Source: an uncultured Emergencia sp.
GTDB taxonomy: Bacteria > Bacillota > Clostridia > Peptostreptococcales > Anaerovoracaceae
Direction: 5' to 3'
DNA length: 64,000 bases
Assembly: GCA_904420065.1 (NCBI GenBank)
Contig: CAJFTU010000028.1
Location: 1-64,000 of the forward strand
Shown here piece after piece: positions 1 through 8,681 of this stretch. The notes beneath the pieces are model-generated. The model saw only the letters and a list, made by a program, of their open reading frames with translations, was not told the origin of the DNA and did no database searches. The position numbers and the translations under genes were made by a program. Numbering within the stretch: position 1 is the first letter of the stretch; each line of letters starts with the position of its first letter.

Positions 1-1
1 T

Positions 2-826
2 TCAGAGGGTGAACTCGTGCGCGATTCAGTTGTTGCAAAATTTGCAACAACTGCCGCTGACGGGAAAACCTATCAGGTTGAATATTATAATCTGGATGTG
101 ATTATCTCGGTCGGTTATCGTGTAAAGTCCAAACGTGGCACACAGTTTCGTATCTGGGCAACCGGGATTTTGAAAGAGTATATGCGAAAAGGGTTTGCCT
201 TGGATGACGAGCGCTTGAAAAATCTGGGCGGCGGCGGATACTTCAAGGAACTGTTGGAACGCATCAGAGACATTCGTGCGTCGGAAAAAGTGTTTTACCG
301 ACAAGTTTTGGAAATTTACGCCACCAGCATCGACTATGATCCCCACGCGGAGATTTCTGTCCAGTTTTTCAGGAAAGTCCAGAATAAGATTCACTATGCC
401 ATTCATGGTCAAACAGCGGCTGAGGTCATTTACACGAGAGCAGATGCAGAAAAGGAATTTATGGGACTTACCACATTTGCCGGAAAACATCCCACACTGA
501 AAGAAGCGGTGGTTGCGGAGAACTACCTGAACGAAAAGGAACTTCGTGCAATGGGTCAGCTTGTTTCCGGGTATCTGGATTTTGCGGAGCGTCAGGCGTA
601 ACGGGAACAGGTTATGACCATGAAAGACTGTGCGGAACACCTAGATCGTATTCTTACGATGAGCGGTGAGCAGCTATTGCAAGGAAATGGAAGCGTGAGC
701 CATAAACAAGTCGTGGATAAAGTGACTACCGAATACAAGAAATACAAGGCCAGAACGCTTAGTGAAGTGGAGAAAGACTATTTGGATTCCATTAAGATGT
801 TGGAACAGAAGACGGAGAAAAAATAA
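2..826 (+). pseudogene. RhuM family protein, 5'-truncated by window edge, internal stop
   Basis: The reading frame is open from the left edge, so the N-terminus lies outside the window. It reads as a RhuM (virulence/DNA-binding-associated) family protein, recognisable by the stretch YYNLDVIISVGYRVKSKRGT and the following RIWATGILKEY. A TAA at 599-601 interrupts it, and the same frame continues directly into the expected C-terminal part (MTMKDCAEHLD..., ending at 826). The two halves therefore belong to one gene with a nonsense codon, probably from a lysine or glutamate codon. A cysteine stands where relatives usually have tryptophan (MKDC), another sign of drift. RhuM genes are frequent cargo of pathogenicity islands and restriction or mobile loci. 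The neighbouring broken recombinase agrees with decay of an integrated element. Function of the family is not established. Confidence 0.85.
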
Positions 827-857
827 GAGGCTGTAAATGCCTATGGAGAGCAGGCAG

Positions 858-1063
858 ATGAAAAAAGAAAAAATCAAAGTTTACACTTATACCAGAGTTT
901 CTACGCTATACAGGTAGACGGCTACCCGCTGGATGCGCAGAAGGCCAAAATGAAGGCATACGCCGGCTACAATGATTATGAGATCGTAGGTGAATATGAG
1001 GACGCAGGAAAGCCCGGCAAATCCATTGAAGGAAAACATGGAATTAAGTTTGGACTCAGATGA
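858..1063 (+). pseudogene. Serine recombinase (resolvase) N-terminal remnant, frameshifted
   Basis: From the ATG at 858 the frame gives MKKEKIKVYTYTRVST, the classic start of a large serine recombinase, including the catalytic serine of the RVST motif. The frame then hits TAG at 915-917. One frame over, starting near 908, the protein continues with QVDGYPLDAQKAKMKAYAGY and then YEIVGEYEDAGKPGKSIEG, until homology stops near 1033 and a TGA at 1061. A single lost base near 905 explains the frame change. Everything beyond the first roughly 60 residues, that is most of the catalytic domain and the whole DNA-binding part, is missing. It is a dead integrase fragment of a Tn4451/phage-type element. 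Confidence 0.8.
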
Positions 1064-1343
1064 ACACATCGAGACAATAGTACTGCTCCAAAGAAAAACC
1101 TTGTAGAAATCCTTAGATTTAGGCACTTTTCCCGCTATGTGGTGTCTGCCGCAGAGGGTGATGAATCCTACAATAAACGTATCGAGGATCATGCGACCGT
1201 TTTGGTGGTCATCGATATGAAGTGTAGAGAAAACAGGAACTGAACAGCAAGGTCTGCCTAAAGGTCACATCTTCCTTTACATCACCTGTAAACGGGAATA
1301 TAATTATACATTATCGATACGATTACCGAATGGAGGGATTGAC
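1064..1343. other. Gap with uninterpretable coding debris before the flavin reductase
   Basis: A plus-strand frame from about 1104 to 1243 reads RYVVSAAEGDESYNKR and then IEDHATVLVVIDMK before a stop. It has no start and no ribosome site. It looks like further debris of the decayed element on the left, but I do not recognise it. The last 20 bases hold the ribosome site GGAGGG of the next gene. Confidence 0.35.
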
Positions 1344-1904
1344 ATGAGAAAAAATTTCGGCGCAAAGCCGTACACCTATCCGCAGCCGGTTCTGATTATT
1401 GCCACTTATGGGGAAGACGGAACGCCGGACGCTATGAATGCCGCATGGGGAGGTATCAGCGATAATACGCAGATTTCCATGTGTCTCAGCGCAGGGCACA
1501 TGACGGTGAAAAATATTCTTGCCCGCAAAGCCTTTACCGTGAGCATGGCAGATGCGGCGCACGTTGTAGAATGCGACTATGTAGGCGTAGAGTCGGCCAA
1601 CGATGTGCCTGACAAGTTTGAAAAAGCAGGGTTTCACGCGGTAAAGTCGGAGTTTGTAGACGCGCCGTTGATCGAAGAACTTCCGATGGCTTTGGACTGC
1701 AGATTGGTCAGCTTTGACGAGGAGACCGGAAGACTGGTCGGAGAGATCGTCAACGTCAATGCAGATGAGCGAATCCTGGACGAGCAGGGAAATATCGATC
1801 CGGCAAAGCTGGAACCGATCACTTTCGATCCGGTAAATAGTGCATATCTGAAACTTGGAGAAAAAGTAGGAAACGCGTTTAAAGACGGACTTGCGCTGAA
1901 ATAA
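1344..1904 (+). CDS. Flavin reductase family protein (flavoredoxin-like)
   Basis: 186 residues matching the FMN-binding split-barrel flavin reductase fold. The family signature is the N-terminal PxPVLIIAT strand followed by PDAMNAAWGGISDNTQISMC and TVKNILARKAFTVSMAD, which form the FMN site. The C-terminal half (LDCRLVSFDEETGRLVGEIV) is the dimer and substrate side. Members bind FMN in the cytoplasm and either reduce flavin with NAD(P)H or act as flavoredoxin electron carriers. No partner gene is adjacent, so substrate is unknown. The ATG is preceded by GGAGGG eight bases upstream. A good terminator follows immediately, so it is probably a single-gene unit. Confidence 0.85.
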   Translation: MRKNFGAKPYTYPQPVLIIATYGEDGTPDAMNAAWGGISDNTQISMCLSAGHMTVKNILARKAFTVSMADAAHVVECDYVGVESANDVPDKFEKAGFHAVKSEFVDAPLIEELPMALDCRLVSFDEETGRLVGEIVNVNADERILDEQGNIDPAKLEPITFDPVNSAYLKLGEKVGNAFKDGLALK

Positions 1905-1907
1905 CTT

Positions 1908-1946
1908 AAAAAACATGGGAACGGCAGACGGTCTTCCCATGTTTTT
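1908..1946 (+). terminator. Rho-independent terminator after flavin reductase
   Basis: AAAACATGGGA pairs with TCCCATGTTTTT across a loop of about 15 bases and runs into a T tract. It sits directly behind the stop codon at 1904. Confidence 0.85.
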
Positions 1947-1981
1947 ATTGTAAAACGCATACCATCGGGAGAGAGGAAGAG

Positions 1982-2560
1982 ATGAAAAATATTTTGGTTG
2001 TTTTAGGCGGCGGAAGGAGAGGCGGAAACACGGAGCAGCTGGCAGACGCGTTTATCCGCGGCGCAGAAGATGCGGGGCACCGGGTAGAAAAGATTTCGCT
2101 GACGAAGACGGAAATTAAAGGCTGTCTCGGATGCAACGCCTGTCGGTACGGAAAACCGTGTGTTCAGAAGGATGGCTTCAACGAGATGGTTCCGAAAATA
2201 AAGGCGGCTGACCTGGTTGTTTTTGCTTCGCCGCTGTATTTTTGGACTATTTCGGCCAGGCTGAAGGCCTTTATCGAAAGATTTTACTGTATCGCCGAGG
2301 AAGATCCCGCGCCGCCGCTGGGACGCTACGAACGGTATCCGGTAAAGGACGCCGCGCTGTTGATGACGTCTGCGGACAATTTTTTCTGGACTTTTGAGCA
2401 GGCCGAATCCTATTACCGATTCGCGGTTATCCATTATATCGGTTTTCGCGACAAAGGGGTTCTGTTGGCAGGCGGATGCGGAGATACCAACGGAAAACCG
2501 AGGATCGACCAGACGGACTATCTGGACAGAGCTTACGGTTTTGGTAAAAATATTTACTAA
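1982..2560 (+). CDS. Flavodoxin-like NAD(P)H-dependent oxidoreductase
   Basis: 192 residues. The start, ILVVLGGGRRGGNTEQLADAF, is the phosphate-binding loop of NADPH-dependent FMN reductase and iron-sulfur flavoproteins. CLGCNACRYGKPC (about residues 45-57) is the cysteine cluster found in many clostridial members, in which some cysteines can bind an iron-sulfur cluster. FASPLYFWTISARLKAFIERF is the second FMN-contacting segment. The usual role is cytosolic two-electron transfer through FMN; the donor and acceptor cannot be read from the sequence. The ribosome site GGGAGAGAGGAAG precedes the ATG and a terminator follows. Confidence 0.85.
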   Translation: MKNILVVLGGGRRGGNTEQLADAFIRGAEDAGHRVEKISLTKTEIKGCLGCNACRYGKPCVQKDGFNEMVPKIKAADLVVFASPLYFWTISARLKAFIERFYCIAEEDPAPPLGRYERYPVKDAALLMTSADNFFWTFEQAESYYRFAVIHYIGFRDKGVLLAGGCGDTNGKPRIDQTDYLDRAYGFGKNIY

Positions 2561-2582
2561 AAATAAAAAAAGTGCCAGTAGT

Positions 2583-2616
2583 TAGCCTTTCATAACAACT
2601 GAAAGGCTATTTTTTT
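2583..2616 (+). terminator. Rho-independent terminator
   Basis: TAGCCTTTCA and TGAAAGGCTA form a perfect 10-bp stem with a 7-base loop, followed by seven T. It ends the 1982-2560 transcript. Confidence 0.9.
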
Positions 2617-2906
2617 GTGGAAAAGTCATAAATGCACTAAAAATCCACAATATTTATACCAAAAAAAATTTAAATAAAAAGAGAAAAAATAAAACAATAT
2701 ATAGAGAAATTATATTTCGTATTGCGCATTTTACAGAAAAATGTTAAAATTACAACAGAGAAACGAGAGGGGAGCAACAGTCAGATTTTATACAGATGCA
2801 AAAGTGTAACCCGAATTGAAAAGCATTTATTCCTGTTATCTTTCTGCGATACTCTGCTCTGCTTCAGATTTCTCTGAGAATTTGACAGAAAGGAGAAATA
2901 TTACTT
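2617..2906 (+). promoter_or_regulatory. AT-rich intergenic region with probable NhaC promoter
   Basis: Very AT-rich between 2620 and 2760. The best promoter is TTGCGC (2722-2727) and TAAAAT (2745-2750) with a 17-bp spacer, which leaves an untranslated leader of about 150 bases before the antiporter start. I see no riboswitch-like fold in that leader. AGAAAGGAG at about 2888-2896 is the ribosome site. Confidence 0.45.
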
Positions 2907-4544
2907 ATGAAGAACGTCAAATGGAAAATTACGTGGATCATGTCCATGGCGATGCTGCTTATAGTCAGCTGTCCGGCTTTGGCCTTTGCAGCAGACGAAG
3001 AAGAATACGTGCCTGAGCTGTACGGAACGATTTGGTCGTTGGTACCGCCGGTGGTAGCCATCGTTCTGGCGCTGATTACGAAAGAAGTGTACAGTTCCCT
3101 GTTCATCGGTATTGTAATCGGCGGGCTGTTCTATTCCGGCTTTTCTTTTGAAGGAACGTTTAATCACGTTCTGTCCGGAGGAATAATCAGCGTGCTTTCC
3201 GACAGCTACAACGTAGGTATTCTGGTATTCCTCGTTGTCTTGGGAGCCATGGTATGCATGATGAACAAGGCGGGAGGCTCGGCTGCTTTCGGCCGCTGGG
3301 CAAAGACCCACATCAAGTCGCGTATCGGAGCGCAGCTCTGTACGATTCTGCTGGGTTGTCTGATCTTCATTGACGACTATTTCAACTGCCTGACTGTGGG
3401 CAGCGTAATGCGGCCGATTACCGACGAACACAATGTATCCCGTGCGAAACTGGCTTATCTGATCGACGCTACGGCGGCGCCGGTGTGCATCATTGCTCCA
3501 ATTTCGTCCTGGGCGGCGGCGGTAACCGGTTTTGTAGAAGGTGAGGACGGATTTGCTCTGTTTATTCGTGCGATTCCGTACAACTACTATGCGCTGCTGA
3601 CCATCGCCATGATGATCGTCATCACTATAGCGAAGATCGACTACGGTCCGATGAGAAAACACGAAGACAACGCCATTCTTTACAATGACCTTTATACCAC
3701 TCCAGATCGTCCGTACGCAGACGCAGAAAAAGAAATCGTGGAAAACGACAGGGCAAAAGTAATGGATATGGTATTGCCTGTAGTTATTCTAATCGCTTTC
3801 TGTATCGTCGGCATCATGTACTCCGGCGGATTCTTCTCGGGAACCGGATTCATCGAATCCTTCTCCGGAAGTGATGCGTCCGTTGGTCTTTCCGTTGCCA
3901 GCGTCTTTGCCCTGATCTTTGCGGTAATCTACTACATGGGCAGAAGAGTGCTTACCTTCAGAGAATGTATGGACAGCGTACCGGAAGGCTTCAAAGCAAT
4001 GGTTCCGGCTATCCTGATTCTGACCTTCGCATGGTCGCTGAAAGCGATGACCGACAGTCTGGGGGCTGCTCCTTATGTCGCAGGTGTAATTCAAAGCAGC
4101 GCCGAGAGTCTGATGAATTTCCTGCCGGCGATCATCTTCCTGATCGGCTGCGGACTTTCCTTCGCTACAGGAACTTCGTGGGGCACCTTCGGCGTACTGA
4201 TTCCTATCGTTGTTGCCGCATTTGAGGGCAGCGACGAGACGATGATGATCATCTCGATCTCAGCCTGCATGGCCGGCGCCGTCTGCGGCGACCACTGCTC
4301 GCCGATTTCCGATACCACTATCATGGCATCGGCAGGAGCTCAGTGCAACCATATCAACCACGTCAACACTCAGCTGCCTTACGCGATTACAGTTGCGGTG
4401 GTATCCTTCTTCTGCTATATCATCGCAGGTTTCCTCAAGAGTGTGCTCGCTCTTCCGATTGCGATTCTGCTGATGATCGGTACGCTGCTCGTCATCAGAC
4501 AGATTACCGGAAAGGAACAGGATGTGAAAGGTGAAGCAGCATAA
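2907..4544 (+). CDS. Na+/H+ antiporter, NhaC family, with signal-like N-terminus
   Basis: 545 residues, polytopic membrane protein. After a cleavable-looking leader (KWKITWIMSMAMLLIVSCPALAFA, residues about 5-28) come roughly a dozen hydrophobic segments. Family hallmarks include FIDDYFNCLTVGSVMRPITD with its paired acidic residues, FATGTSWGTFGVLIPI and CGDHCSPISDTTIMASAGA. NhaC-type carriers exchange sodium (or organic ions in some relatives) for protons across the cytoplasmic membrane. A hydrophilic loop near residues 255-290 separates two halves. It is transcribed alone. A second, shorter and divergent NhaC relative lies at 51873-53165. Substrate could be an amino acid or organic acid instead of sodium alone. 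Confidence 0.85.
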   Translation: MKNVKWKITWIMSMAMLLIVSCPALAFAADEEEYVPELYGTIWSLVPPVVAIVLALITKEVYSSLFIGIVIGGLFYSGFSFEGTFNHVLSGGIISVLSDSYNVGILVFLVVLGAMVCMMNKAGGSAAFGRWAKTHIKSRIGAQLCTILLGCLIFIDDYFNCLTVGSVMRPITDEHNVSRAKLAYLIDATAAPVCIIAPISSWAAAVTGFVEGEDGFALFIRAIPYNYYALLTIAMMIVITIAKIDYGPMRKHEDNAILYNDLYTTPDRPYADAEKEIVENDRAKVMDMVLPVVILIAFCIVGIMYSGGFFSGTGFIESFSGSDASVGLSVASVFALIFAVIYYMGRRVLTFRECMDSVPEGFKAMVPAILILTFAWSLKAMTDSLGAAPYVAGVIQSSAESLMNFLPAIIFLIGCGLSFATGTSWGTFGVLIPIVVAAFEGSDETMMIISISACMAGAVCGDHCSPISDTTIMASAGAQCNHINHVNTQLPYAITVAVVSFFCYIIAGFLKSVLALPIAILLMIGTLLVIRQITGKEQDVKGEAA

Positions 4545-4638
4545 AGACGGCAGTTTCGAAGTATCCGGCTGTGATGCTGCCGACAGGCACAGATGCTGCA
4601 GAATAAAGAAAAAGAACAATTCAAAGGGTTATAACTGT

Positions 4639-4681
4639 CAGAACCCCCGGAAGAGGCAAACCGTTTCTTCCGGGGGTTCTG
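4639..4681 (+). terminator. Strong 16-bp hairpin after NhaC
   Basis: CAGAACCCCCGGAAGA pairs perfectly with TCTTCCGGGGGTTCTG around an 11-base loop. No proper T tract follows on either strand, so it may be a weak terminator or an RNA-stabilising hairpin. The rest of 4545-4843 holds nothing else recognisable except a possible TACAAT -10 at 4781-4786 for feoAB. Confidence 0.6.
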
Positions 4682-4843
4682 GCGTTTGCTGAACGGGCGA
4701 CTGCTCAAAACCGACGTGTGAAAATTTTTACTGAAATTTCGATCGGTCTGTTCCGGCTTTCATAGGCGATAAATTTGTGTTACAATAAAAAAAGTTTCTG
4801 CACAGTAAATGATAAATCGACACGTTAAGGAGATAAAATACAG

Positions 4844-7198
4844 ATGAAATTATCACAATTGGAAAAAGGAGAAGCGGCCAGAATTATTTCCGTGGGCGGA
4901 GAAGGCTCTCTGCGCCAGCACTTTCTGGACATGGGTCTCATACCGGGAAAGACCATCCGGTTTATCAAAGAAGCGCCTATGGGCGACCCTGTAGAATACA
5001 GGATATGGGGATACGAATTGACACTCCGAAAGGAAGACGGAGAGAAGATCGAAATAGAAAAGATCAACGACGAAACGGAAGAAAAGGGACAGCTTTTAAA
5101 GAAAAAGCGCATCGACCATCCGGGCCTGGGTGAAATGGGAAAGTATCACGTCAAGCAGACGGGAGCGGTTCTGGGAGACGATGAACTGCTGACCTTCGGC
5201 CTGGCCGGCAACCAGAACTGCGGCAAAACCACGCTGTTCAACCAGCTGACGGGATCAAACCAGCATGTGGGCAATTTTCCCGGCGTTACAGTGGACAGAA
5301 AGGACGGTCAGATCAGAAAGCTGACCAATACGCAGGTCACCGATTTACCGGGAATATATTCGATGTCCCCGTATACCAGCGAAGAGATCGTATCGAGAAA
5401 ATTCTTTCTTGAGGATAAACCAAGAGGTATAATCAATATTGTCGACGCTACCAACATTGAGCGAAATCTCTATCTGACACTGCAGCTGATTGAACTGGAT
5501 ATTCCTATGGTCCTGGCTCTGAACATGATGGACGAAGTCAGAGAAAACGGCGGAACCATTCACATCAACGAACTGGAGGAAGCCCTAGGTATACCGGTTA
5601 TTCCGATCTCCGCCGCGAGAAACGAGGGTATCGATGAGCTGATCGATCACGCTGTTCACGTGGCGAAGTATCAGGAACGTCCCGGAAGGCTGGATTTCTG
5701 CGATGCCGAAGGAGAGGATCACGGCGCTGTTCACCGGTGCCTCCACTCTATCATGCACCTGATTGAGGATCACGCGGCAGAAAACGGAATTCCCGTTCGC
5801 TTTGCCGCCAGCAAATTGGTCGAAGGGGACGAGCTGATCCTCAGCCAGTTGAAGCTGGATCAGAACGAAAAGGAGATGCTCGATCATATCACTCTCCAGA
5901 TGGAGAAAGAGAGTGGAATGGATAAAAATGCGGCTCTGGCCAATATGAGATTTTCCTTTATCGATAAAGTCTGCCGTATGGCGGTAGTCAGGCCAAAAGA
6001 GAGCAAAGAACACATGCGCAGCCAAAAAATAGACAAGATACTCACGGGAAAATTTACGGCGCTTCCCAGCTTCGCTGTGATTATGGCCCTGATCTTCTAT
6101 CTGACTTTCGGTGTAATCGGCGCATGGCTGTCGGATCTGATGGAAACGGGAATCGGCTGGCTTACCGATGTTGTAGATACCGCGCTGACGCAGAGCGATG
6201 TAAATTCGGTCGTACATTCACTGATTATTGACGGCGTATTCGCCGGTGTGGGAAGTGTGCTCAGCTTTTTGCCTACGATTGTGACGTTGTTCTTCTTCCT
6301 GTCTTTCCTCGAAGACAGCGGATATATGGCTCGCGTTGCTTTTGTCATGGACAAGCTGCTCCGCCGTCTGGGATTGTCGGGACGCAGTTTCGTTCCCATG
6401 ATCATCGGATTCGGCTGTACGGTTCCTGCGATTATGGCGACCAGAACCCTGCCTTCCGAGCGGGACCGGAAGATGACCATATTGCTTACGCCGTTTATGA
6501 GCTGCTCGGCTAAGCTGCCGATATATGCCTTGCTGACGGCGGCCTTTTTCCCGAAACACGGGGCGTTGGTCATGACGCTGATGTATTTCATCGGCATACT
6601 GACCGCTGTGATTTTCGCGCTGATTCTCGACAAAACCAAATTTAAAGGACAGCCTGTGCCTTTTGTCATGGAGCTGCCTAACTATAGATTTCCGGGACTG
6701 AAAAGCGTAGGCCGCCTGATCTGGGATAAGGCCAGGGACTTTATCTCCAGAGCGTTCACCATCATCTTTGTGGCAACCATTATCATCTGGTTCCTGCAGA
6801 CTTTTGACACGCGGCTGAACGTGGTGACCGACTCTCACGACAGCATGCTGGCGCTCATAGGCGGATTCATTGCGCCGATTTTCGCCCCTCTGGGATTTGG
6901 AGACTGGAGAGTATCCACTGCGCTGATTACCGGTTTTACGGCAAAGGAAAGTGTAGTGAGCACCATGACCGTGCTGCTGGGCGGAGACACGGATCTTCTG
7001 AGTACGTTGTTTACGCCGTTTACCGCTTTTGTATTCCTCGTATTTACTCTGCTCTATACGCCGTGTGTAGCGGCGATTTCCGCAGTAAAGCGAGAACTGG
7101 GCGGAAAGTCGGCCCTTGGCGTTGTCTGTTTGCAGTGCCTGATCGCCTGGGCTGCGGCTTTTATCGTACATACCGTCGGTACGCTGATCGGATTTTAA
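4844..7198 (+). CDS. feoB: Ferrous iron transporter FeoB with fused N-terminal FeoA domain
   Basis: 784 residues. Residues 1-75 form an SH3-like FeoA domain (HFLDMGLIPGKTIRFIKEAP). A G domain follows, with G1 GNQNCGKT (122-129), G3 DLPG (167-170) and G4 NMMD (227-230). A helical regulatory region precedes the membrane part from about residue 395, which carries the gate motifs (FVPMIIGFGCTVPAIMATR and the FMSCSAKLPIYAL repeat). The protein imports Fe(II) across the cytoplasmic membrane, gated by GTP. FeoA and FeoB are normally separate genes, and the fusion occurs in a subset of Firmicutes and other anaerobes. No FeoC is present. The ATG follows AAGGAG at 4828-4833. No iron box like those at 54840-55023 is visible upstream. 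Confidence 0.95.
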   Translation: MKLSQLEKGEAARIISVGGEGSLRQHFLDMGLIPGKTIRFIKEAPMGDPVEYRIWGYELTLRKEDGEKIEIEKINDETEEKGQLLKKKRIDHPGLGEMGKYHVKQTGAVLGDDELLTFGLAGNQNCGKTTLFNQLTGSNQHVGNFPGVTVDRKDGQIRKLTNTQVTDLPGIYSMSPYTSEEIVSRKFFLEDKPRGIINIVDATNIERNLYLTLQLIELDIPMVLALNMMDEVRENGGTIHINELEEALGIPVIPISAARNEGIDELIDHAVHVAKYQERPGRLDFCDAEGEDHGAVHRCLHSIMHLIEDHAAENGIPVRFAASKLVEGDELILSQLKLDQNEKEMLDHITLQMEKESGMDKNAALANMRFSFIDKVCRMAVVRPKESKEHMRSQKIDKILTGKFTALPSFAVIMALIFYLTFGVIGAWLSDLMETGIGWLTDVVDTALTQSDVNSVVHSLIIDGVFAGVGSVLSFLPTIVTLFFFLSFLEDSGYMARVAFVMDKLLRRLGLSGRSFVPMIIGFGCTVPAIMATRTLPSERDRKMTILLTPFMSCSAKLPIYALLTAAFFPKHGALVMTLMYFIGILTAVIFALILDKTKFKGQPVPFVMELPNYRFPGLKSVGRLIWDKARDFISRAFTIIFVATIIIWFLQTFDTRLNVVTDSHDSMLALIGGFIAPIFAPLGFGDWRVSTALITGFTAKESVVSTMTVLLGGDTDLLSTLFTPFTAFVFLVFTLLYTPCVAAISAVKRELGGKSALGVVCLQCLIAWAAAFIVHTVGTLIGF

Positions 7199-7282
7199 GC
7201 CGAGGCGGTACCAATGGCGCGTTAGCGTTACAGAGAAATGTTTTAAATAGCCATATTGACAAGGAATAAGGGGGAATTTCAG

Positions 7283-8071
7283 ATGCCTTCAACTTATGCG
7301 CACCGCATTTTCGGCGACCTGGTAAGTCGGCGGCTTTCTGCCGGCACCGGTGAAATTGCAGCGAAGAACAGAGAACTTTTTTCCATCGGTCTGCATGGAC
7401 CGGATATTCTGTTCTATCACCGGCCGCTGCGTTACAGCCGGATTAATCAATTGGGCAGAAATATGCACAAAGAGAAAGGACGCCGCTTTTTTACCGATGC
7501 ACGCGAAATGATCAGGGAGAGTGAGGATCCTGACGCCGCTCTGGCGTACATTTTAGGATTTATCTGCCACTTTACACTGGACAGTCTGTGTCATCCTTTC
7601 GTCAACGACTGGGAGAGGAAAAGCGGAGTGCCGCATGTGGAAATCGAAACCGAATTTGATAAAATGCTGATGCGGGAAGAGGGAAAGGATCCGTGGACGT
7701 TTGATACGGCCGGCCACCTCTGCCCAGGCGAAAAGAACAGCCGTATAATCGGCGAGCTTTTGGGAATTTCCCCCAAAGATGCGGATATCGCGGTAAAGGA
7801 TATGAAGAAGTATTGCCATTTTTTCACCACAGAGAACACTGCGGTCAGGGGAATTGTCTTTTTCTTTCTGAAAGTCAGCGGACTTTCTCACGGCATACGG
7901 GGAATGTTTCTCAATAAAAAGGATAATCCCGGATGCAGTGAAAGCAGCGAAGCCCTGAGGGAAAAGCTGTATTCGTCTGTGGAAACGGCGGTAAAGCTGT
8001 TGGAAAATTATGTAGGATTTTATTGGGGAGAAGAGACTCTGCAGGAGGAATTTGAGCGAACTTACGGCTAA
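7283..8071 (+). CDS. Zinc-dependent phospholipase C family protein
   Basis: 262 residues from the ATG at 7283, chosen because GGGGG lies about ten bases before it. An upstream ATG at 7256 has no ribosome site. It begins MPSTYAHRIFGDLV and contains GLHGPDILFYHRP, ILGFICHFTLDSLCHPFVN and HVEIETEFDK. These are the histidine/aspartate positions that bind zinc in the phospholipase C/S1-P1-nuclease-like family. No signal peptide is seen, so unlike secreted phospholipase C it should act in the cytoplasm or at the inner membrane face. Substrate is unknown. It starts a same-strand run (7283-9981) with GrpB and two acetyltransferases. Confidence 0.8.
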   Translation: MPSTYAHRIFGDLVSRRLSAGTGEIAAKNRELFSIGLHGPDILFYHRPLRYSRINQLGRNMHKEKGRRFFTDAREMIRESEDPDAALAYILGFICHFTLDSLCHPFVNDWERKSGVPHVEIETEFDKMLMREEGKDPWTFDTAGHLCPGEKNSRIIGELLGISPKDADIAVKDMKKYCHFFTTENTAVRGIVFFFLKVSGLSHGIRGMFLNKKDNPGCSESSEALREKLYSSVETAVKLLENYVGFYWGEETLQEEFERTYG

Positions 8072-8114
8072 GTCGGTCTGTCGAAGAAGGGCTGAGAGAG
8101 GTGAGGAAAAGCTA

Positions 8115-8681
8115 GTGCAGCACGTTATCGTTACATCGTACGATCCCCGCTGGAAAGTGATGTTTGAAGAGGAAGCGGAAGAAATAAAACGAATATTGGG
8201 AAGTGAACTGGTCGCCGTCTGCCATATTGGAAGCACAGCTGTAGAAGGACTGGCGGCCAAGCCGGTTATCGATATCATGCCCGTAGTCAGATCTGTTCAG
8301 CGCACGGATAATTTTAACGTACAGTTCGAAGCTCTGGGATATGAGTGCATGGGTGAATTCGGCATTCCGGGCAGACGGTATTACCGCAAAGGCGGAGATG
8401 AACGCACGCATCAGATCCATATCTTTGAGGAAGCTAACCGACACGATATTATCAGACATCTGGCTGTTCGTGATTATCTGCGTTCTCACAGACAGGATGC
8501 GGAGTTATATGGACAGCTGAAGCGCAGATTGGCACAGCGTTTCCCTTACGATATTGAGAGTTATTGCGACGGAAAGGACGGTTTTGTCAGAGAACTGGAG
8601 GAAAAGGCGCTGCGGTGGTATCGGGAGCAGATAGCCGGCAGCACTGAAATGGCGAAAAGGGAAAGAGGAGAGTCAAGATGA
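8115..8681 (+). CDS. GrpB family protein (nucleotidyltransferase-fold, UPF0157)
   Basis: 188 residues from a GTG at 8115, preceded by GAGGTGAGG about ten bases upstream. A longer version starting at 8052 would overlap the previous gene and lacks homology. The family signature is VTSYDPRWKVMFEEEA, then CHIGSTAVEGLAAKPVIDIM and YRKGGDERTHQIHIFE. The GS...D.D-like arrangement recalls a minimal nucleotidyltransferase. Relatives are of unknown function, and some are fused to dephospho-CoA kinase. The stop overlaps the start of the next gene (ATGA at 8678-8681), which suggests translational coupling. Confidence 0.85.
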   Translation: MQHVIVTSYDPRWKVMFEEEAEEIKRILGSELVAVCHIGSTAVEGLAAKPVIDIMPVVRSVQRTDNFNVQFEALGYECMGEFGIPGRRYYRKGGDERTHQIHIFEEANRHDIIRHLAVRDYLRSHRQDAELYGQLKRRLAQRFPYDIESYCDGKDGFVRELEEKALRWYREQIAGSTEMAKRERGESR

